Source of the DNA: an uncultured Bacillota bacterium
GTDB taxonomy: Bacteria; Bacillota_I; Bacilli_A; Erysipelotrichales; Erysipelotrichaceae
Assembly: GCA_949287785.1 (NCBI GenBank)
Contig: CASEHR010000113.1
Location: forward strand, 1-9,165
Reading direction: 5' to 3'
DNA: 9,165 bases
Part shown: piece after piece, positions 6,376-9,165 of the stretch
Position numbering within the stretch: position 1 is the stretch's first letter
How the letters are laid out: each line of letters opens with the position of its first letter
Made by a program: the position numbers and the translations under genes
The notes under the pieces: generated by a model
Seen by the model: the letters and a program-made list of their open reading frames with translations, nothing else
Databases searched by the model: none
Told to the model about the DNA's origin: nothing

Positions 6376-7603
6376 AGTAAAGATCAGAGATGATTTCCCG
6401 ATGATCAAAAGTGAAGAAGCTAAAGGAAGGATCTATTTGGACAGCGCTGCGACCTCTTTTAAGCCGAAGTGTGTCATCGATAAGGTGATGGATTACTACA
6501 CAAAAGAAAACGCCAATATCCATCGCGGAGATTATGATCTGTCATACCAGGTATCATCCGAATATGAAGAAGTCCGCAAACTATGTGCGGAATTCCTGAA
6601 TGCCGAAAGCGAAAGAGAGATCATCTTCACTAACGGTGCTTCGTCTTCTTTGAATCTTGTCGCTTATGGTTATGGTCAGAAGTTCTTGAAGGAAGGCGAT
6701 ATCATCTTGTCGACGGAAGCGGAACATGCTTCCAACATCCTGCCTTGGTTCAAAGTGCAGGAGGTGACCGGTGCCAGGATCGAATATATTCCTTTAGATA
6801 AGGAAGGGATCTTCGATATGGAAGGGTATAAGAAGCTTCTGGATGAATTGGGTGATAAAGTCAAGGTTGTCACATTGGCTCATGTTGCCAATGTTCTTGG
6901 TAATATCGTACCTTTAAAAGAGATCACTGAACTGGCACATCGGGTCGGTGCGGTCGTCGTTTGTGATGGGGCTCAGTCAGTGCCGCACATCAAGACGGAT
7001 GTTCGGGATCTCGATATCGATTTCTTATGCTTCAGTTCGCACAAGATGCTCGGACCAAGCGGTGTCGGTGTCTTGTATGGCAAATACGCATTATTAGAGA
7101 AAATGGATCCTTTTATGCTGGGCGGCGGATCCAATGCCCGTTTTGATATCTGTGGCAATATCCTACTTAAAGATCCACCATTCAAGTTTGAAGCCGGCAC
7201 GCCTTGCGTCGAAGGAGTTCTTGGATTCGGGGAGGCGATCAAGTATCTGATGGCTCTTGGCATGGAGAATGTCGAAAAGGAAGGTAAAGAGCTGCATGAT
7301 TATTTTCTGAAACGGATGCTGGAACTCGATAATGTTGAAGTATATAATCCAAAAAGCGAGACTTCGATCATCACCTTCAATGTCAAAGGGATCTTCGCTC
7401 AGGATGCAGCCAGCTATCTTAACAGTCAGGGTATAGCCGTAAGGTCCGGCAGTCATTGTGCTAAGATATTGCTTAATGTCATTGGGGTATCCGAGACGAT
7501 CAGAGCCAGCTTGTACTTATATAACACAAAGGAAGAGATCGATAGAGTCATCGAAGTGTTGAAGGATACGACACTTGAAAAATGTATCGGGGCGATAATA
7601 TAA
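6365..7603 (+). CDS. sufS: SufS, group II cysteine desulfurase (PLP-dependent)
   Basis: SufS converts L-cysteine to L-alanine and holds the sulfur as a persulfide for transfer to SufU. The 412-residue product has the usual length. It shows RIYLDSAATSFKP near the N-terminus, TEAEHASNILPW with H121 stacking on PLP, CDGAQSVPH with D201 and Q204 contacting the cofactor, and CFSSHKMLGPSGVGVLYG with K227 as the Schiff-base lysine. RSGSHCA carries the catalytic C365 on the short loop typical of group II enzymes, and R380 in IRASLYLYNT is the likely substrate carboxylate contact. All expected active-site residues are present. ATG 6365 has AAGGAGG 10 nt upstream, inside sufD. The stop and the sufU start share one base (TAATG), fitting the direct partnership of the two proteins. 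Confidence 0.97.
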   Translation: MLDRVKIRDDFPMIKSEEAKGRIYLDSAATSFKPKCVIDKVMDYYTKENANIHRGDYDLSYQVSSEYEEVRKLCAEFLNAESEREIIFTNGASSSLNLVAYGYGQKFLKEGDIILSTEAEHASNILPWFKVQEVTGARIEYIPLDKEGIFDMEGYKKLLDELGDKVKVVTLAHVANVLGNIVPLKEITELAHRVGAVVVCDGAQSVPHIKTDVRDLDIDFLCFSSHKMLGPSGVGVLYGKYALLEKMDPFMLGGGSNARFDICGNILLKDPPFKFEAGTPCVEGVLGFGEAIKYLMALGMENVEKEGKELHDYFLKRMLELDNVEVYNPKSETSIITFNVKGIFAQDAASYLNSQGIAVRSGSHCAKILLNVIGVSETIRASLYLYNTKEEIDRVIEVLKDTTLEKCIGAII

Positions 7604-8028
7604 TGGACAATAATTTGAAAAGGGATATCATCATGGACCACTACGAGACACCGCGCAATAAGCGTATTCCCGAAGGTGACGGCTACTTTAAAAAGCATAT
7701 GGCTGCTGATTCTTGCATTGATGATATTACGGTTTACATCAAGATCGTTGACGGTCGGGTGATGGATATCAGTTTTGATGGTGTCGGTTGCACGATTTCA
7801 ACCGCATCGACCTCGATCATGACTGAACTTATCAAAGGAAAGACTGTCGGCGAGGCGCTCAGTGTGATCGAAGAGTACGAAAAAATGCTCAATGAAGAAG
7901 ATTATGACGAAGATGTACTGGAAGAAGCCAATGCATTTGACACTTTGAGCAAGCAAGCTAATCGAATCAGTTGTGGTCTGATCGGTATCAAAGGAATGAA
8001 GGAAATATTAGAGAGTTATGATAAATAA
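7603..8028 (+). CDS. sufU: SufU, zinc-dependent sulfur acceptor for SufS
   Basis: SufU accepts the persulfide from SufS and passes sulfur toward SufBCD. The 141-residue product aligns with the IscU/SufU fold: IIMDHYETPRNK (9-20), C38-I39-D40 in DSCIDDI, C63 in GVGCTIS, and C124 in NRISCGLIG. C38, D40, C63 and C124 correspond in order and spacing to the zinc ligands known in B. subtilis SufU (C41, D43, C66, C128). The acidic stretch between C63 and C124, including LNEEDYDEDVLEE, fits the insertion that separates SufU from IscU. The glycine usual between Cys and Asp of the first motif is isoleucine here. I chose ATG 7603, overlapping the sufS stop as TAATG, over ATG 7582, which would add MYRGDNI inside sufS. 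The Shine-Dalgarno is weak, suggesting coupling to sufS translation. Confidence 0.95.
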   Translation: MDNNLKRDIIMDHYETPRNKRIPEGDGYFKKHMAADSCIDDITVYIKIVDGRVMDISFDGVGCTISTASTSIMTELIKGKTVGEALSVIEEYEKMLNEEDYDEDVLEEANAFDTLSKQANRISCGLIGIKGMKEILESYDK

Positions 8029-9165
8029 GAATCAGGACATCATCAATAGCCAGGATGATTACAAATATGATTTCAAAGATGAAGACACCAGTGTCTACAA
8101 GACACCGAAGGGTCTTAGCGAAGAAGTCGTCAGAGAGATTTCGAAGATCAAAGGTGAACCGGCGTGGATGCTGGAGCTAAGGTTAAAAGCTTATCACAAG
8201 TTTTGCGAGATGCCGATGCCGTCTTTCGGGCCTGATCTAAGCGCGATCGACTTCCAGGATTTCACCTACTACATCAAACCGTCCGATAAAGTGGGAAGCG
8301 ATTGGAGTGAAGTGCCTGAAACGATCAAGAATACCTTTGATAAATTAAAGATTCCGGAAGCAGAACAGAAATTTTTGGCAGGTGTTTCGACGCAATATGA
8401 ATCAGAAGTCGTATATCACAATATGCTCAAAGAGGCAACCGATGCCGGAGTCTTATTCTTTGATACCGATACAGCATTGAGACTATACCCTGAGATAGTT
8501 AAAGAATACTTCGGAACGATCGTTTCGTATGCCGATAATAAATTTGCTGCTTTGAATACGGCGGTATGGTCGGGGGGATCATTCATCTATGTTCCCAAAG
8601 GTGTTCATTTAGACAAACCTTTGCAATCGTATTTCAGGATCAACTCCGAACAGATGGGTCAATTTGAAAGGACTTTGATCATTGTTGATGATGATGCGGA
8701 TGTCCATTATATCGAAGGCTGTACAGCGCCGCGATATTCTAAAGATTCTCTGCATGCAGCGATCGTAGAGATCTTTGTTGGAAAGAATGCTAAATGCCGT
8801 TATTCCACAGTTCAGAACTGGTCTAATAACATTCTGAATCTGGTTACCAAAAGAGCTTATGTCAAAGAGAATGGCCTGATGGAGTGGATAGATGGCAATA
8901 TCGGGTCTCATATCAATATGAAGTACCCGGCATGTGTTTTGGCGGAGGACTACGCTAAGGGGATCTGTATCTCGATCGCCGTGGCGACAGCAGACCAGAA
9001 GCAGGATGCCGGAGCAAAAATGATCCATCTTGGTAAACACACTTCAAGCAACATCATCTCTAAGTCGCTTTCGCGAAACGGCGGTTATGTCAACTATCGC
9101 GGACTAGTGTCGATGGGTAAAAACGCAAGCCACTCTAAGGCTAAAGTAGAGTGCGATACTTTGAT
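8018..9165 (+). CDS. sufB: SufB, core scaffold of the SufBCD complex (3' end cut by the window)
   Basis: SufB carries the nascent Fe-S cluster in the SufBCD complex. The reading frame is open from ATG 8018 to the right edge, giving 382 complete codons of an expected 465-470. The N-terminus is standard (YKYDFKDEDTSVYKTPKGLS, then GEPAWMLELRLKAY), followed by FLAGVSTQYESEVVYHN, the core strand around SGGSFIYVPKGV (from residue 185), GQFERTLIIVDDDA (from 214), YIEGCTAPRYSKDSLHAA with C235, and STVQNWSNN. C235 and C379 (VECDTL, at the edge) are conserved SufB cysteines, one or both probably involved in sulfur handling. The start overlaps sufU by 11 nt and has no strong Shine-Dalgarno at ideal distance, so translation is probably coupled to sufU. 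No frameshift is visible in the part present. Confidence 0.96.
   Translation, partial: MINKNQDIINSQDDYKYDFKDEDTSVYKTPKGLSEEVVREISKIKGEPAWMLELRLKAYHKFCEMPMPSFGPDLSAIDFQDFTYYIKPSDKVGSDWSEVPETIKNTFDKLKIPEAEQKFLAGVSTQYESEVVYHNMLKEATDAGVLFFDTDTALRLYPEIVKEYFGTIVSYADNKFAALNTAVWSGGSFIYVPKGVHLDKPLQSYFRINSEQMGQFERTLIIVDDDADVHYIEGCTAPRYSKDSLHAAIVEIFVGKNAKCRYSTVQNWSNNILNLVTKRAYVKENGLMEWIDGNIGSHINMKYPACVLAEDYAKGICISIAVATADQKQDAGAKMIHLGKHTSSNIISKSLSRNGGYVNYRGLVSMGKNASHSKAKVECDTL

Noticed and set aside
8609..9040. A 143-codon open frame on the minus strand inside sufB
   Set aside because: It is antisense to a clearly conserved SufB coding region, has no convincing Shine-Dalgarno or recognisable domain, and the plus-strand frame explains the sequence fully.

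Overview
The window looks like chromosomal DNA from a low-to-moderate GC Bacillota, most likely a member of the Erysipelotrichales or a close relative. This rests on the SufU-type SUF operon in the order sufC-sufD-sufS-sufU-sufB, a YhaM-type exoribonuclease, PrsA-like foldases next to a HIT protein, and strong AAGGAGG ribosome binding sites. The lineage is an inference from gene content; no rRNA or marker-gene comparison was possible. All genes appear intact except those cut by the window edges. I see no mobile element, CRISPR array, tRNA or rRNA.

Layout. (1) Positions 1-2220, plus strand: the last codons of an unidentified gene, then yhaM (3'-5' exoribonuclease), then a GT4-like glycosyltransferase with lysine-rich ends. 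These are packed as one transcription unit. (2) Positions 2256-2304: a hairpin with U-runs on both strands, between convergent operons. (3) Positions 2306-4643, minus strand: a membrane-anchored parvulin-type foldase, a second PrsA-like lipoprotein without recognisable parvulin active-site motifs, and a HIT-family hydrolase, coupled by 1-4 nt overlaps. (4) Positions 4644-4808: a 165 nt divergent intergenic region with a promoter candidate on each strand and two pairs of short direct repeats spaced 11 bp. (5) Positions 4809-9165, plus strand: sufC, sufD, sufS, sufU and sufB, with sufB cut by the right edge. Adjacent suf genes overlap by 1-11 nt.

Function. The SUF genes form one Fe-S cluster assembly machine. 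SufS takes sulfur from cysteine, SufU accepts it as a zinc-dependent persulfide carrier, and the SufB-SufC-SufD complex builds the cluster using SufC ATPase activity. The minus-strand unit serves extracytoplasmic protein folding (two foldases) plus a cytosolic nucleotide hydrolase. The left unit combines RNA turnover with a glycosyltransferase whose acceptor I cannot identify.

I do not find a previously undescribed system. The points worth a second look are variations on known themes: a short SufD, a SufC tail, a variant SufU zinc motif, the unequal foldase pair, the charged ends of the glycosyltransferase, and a high density of GATC.
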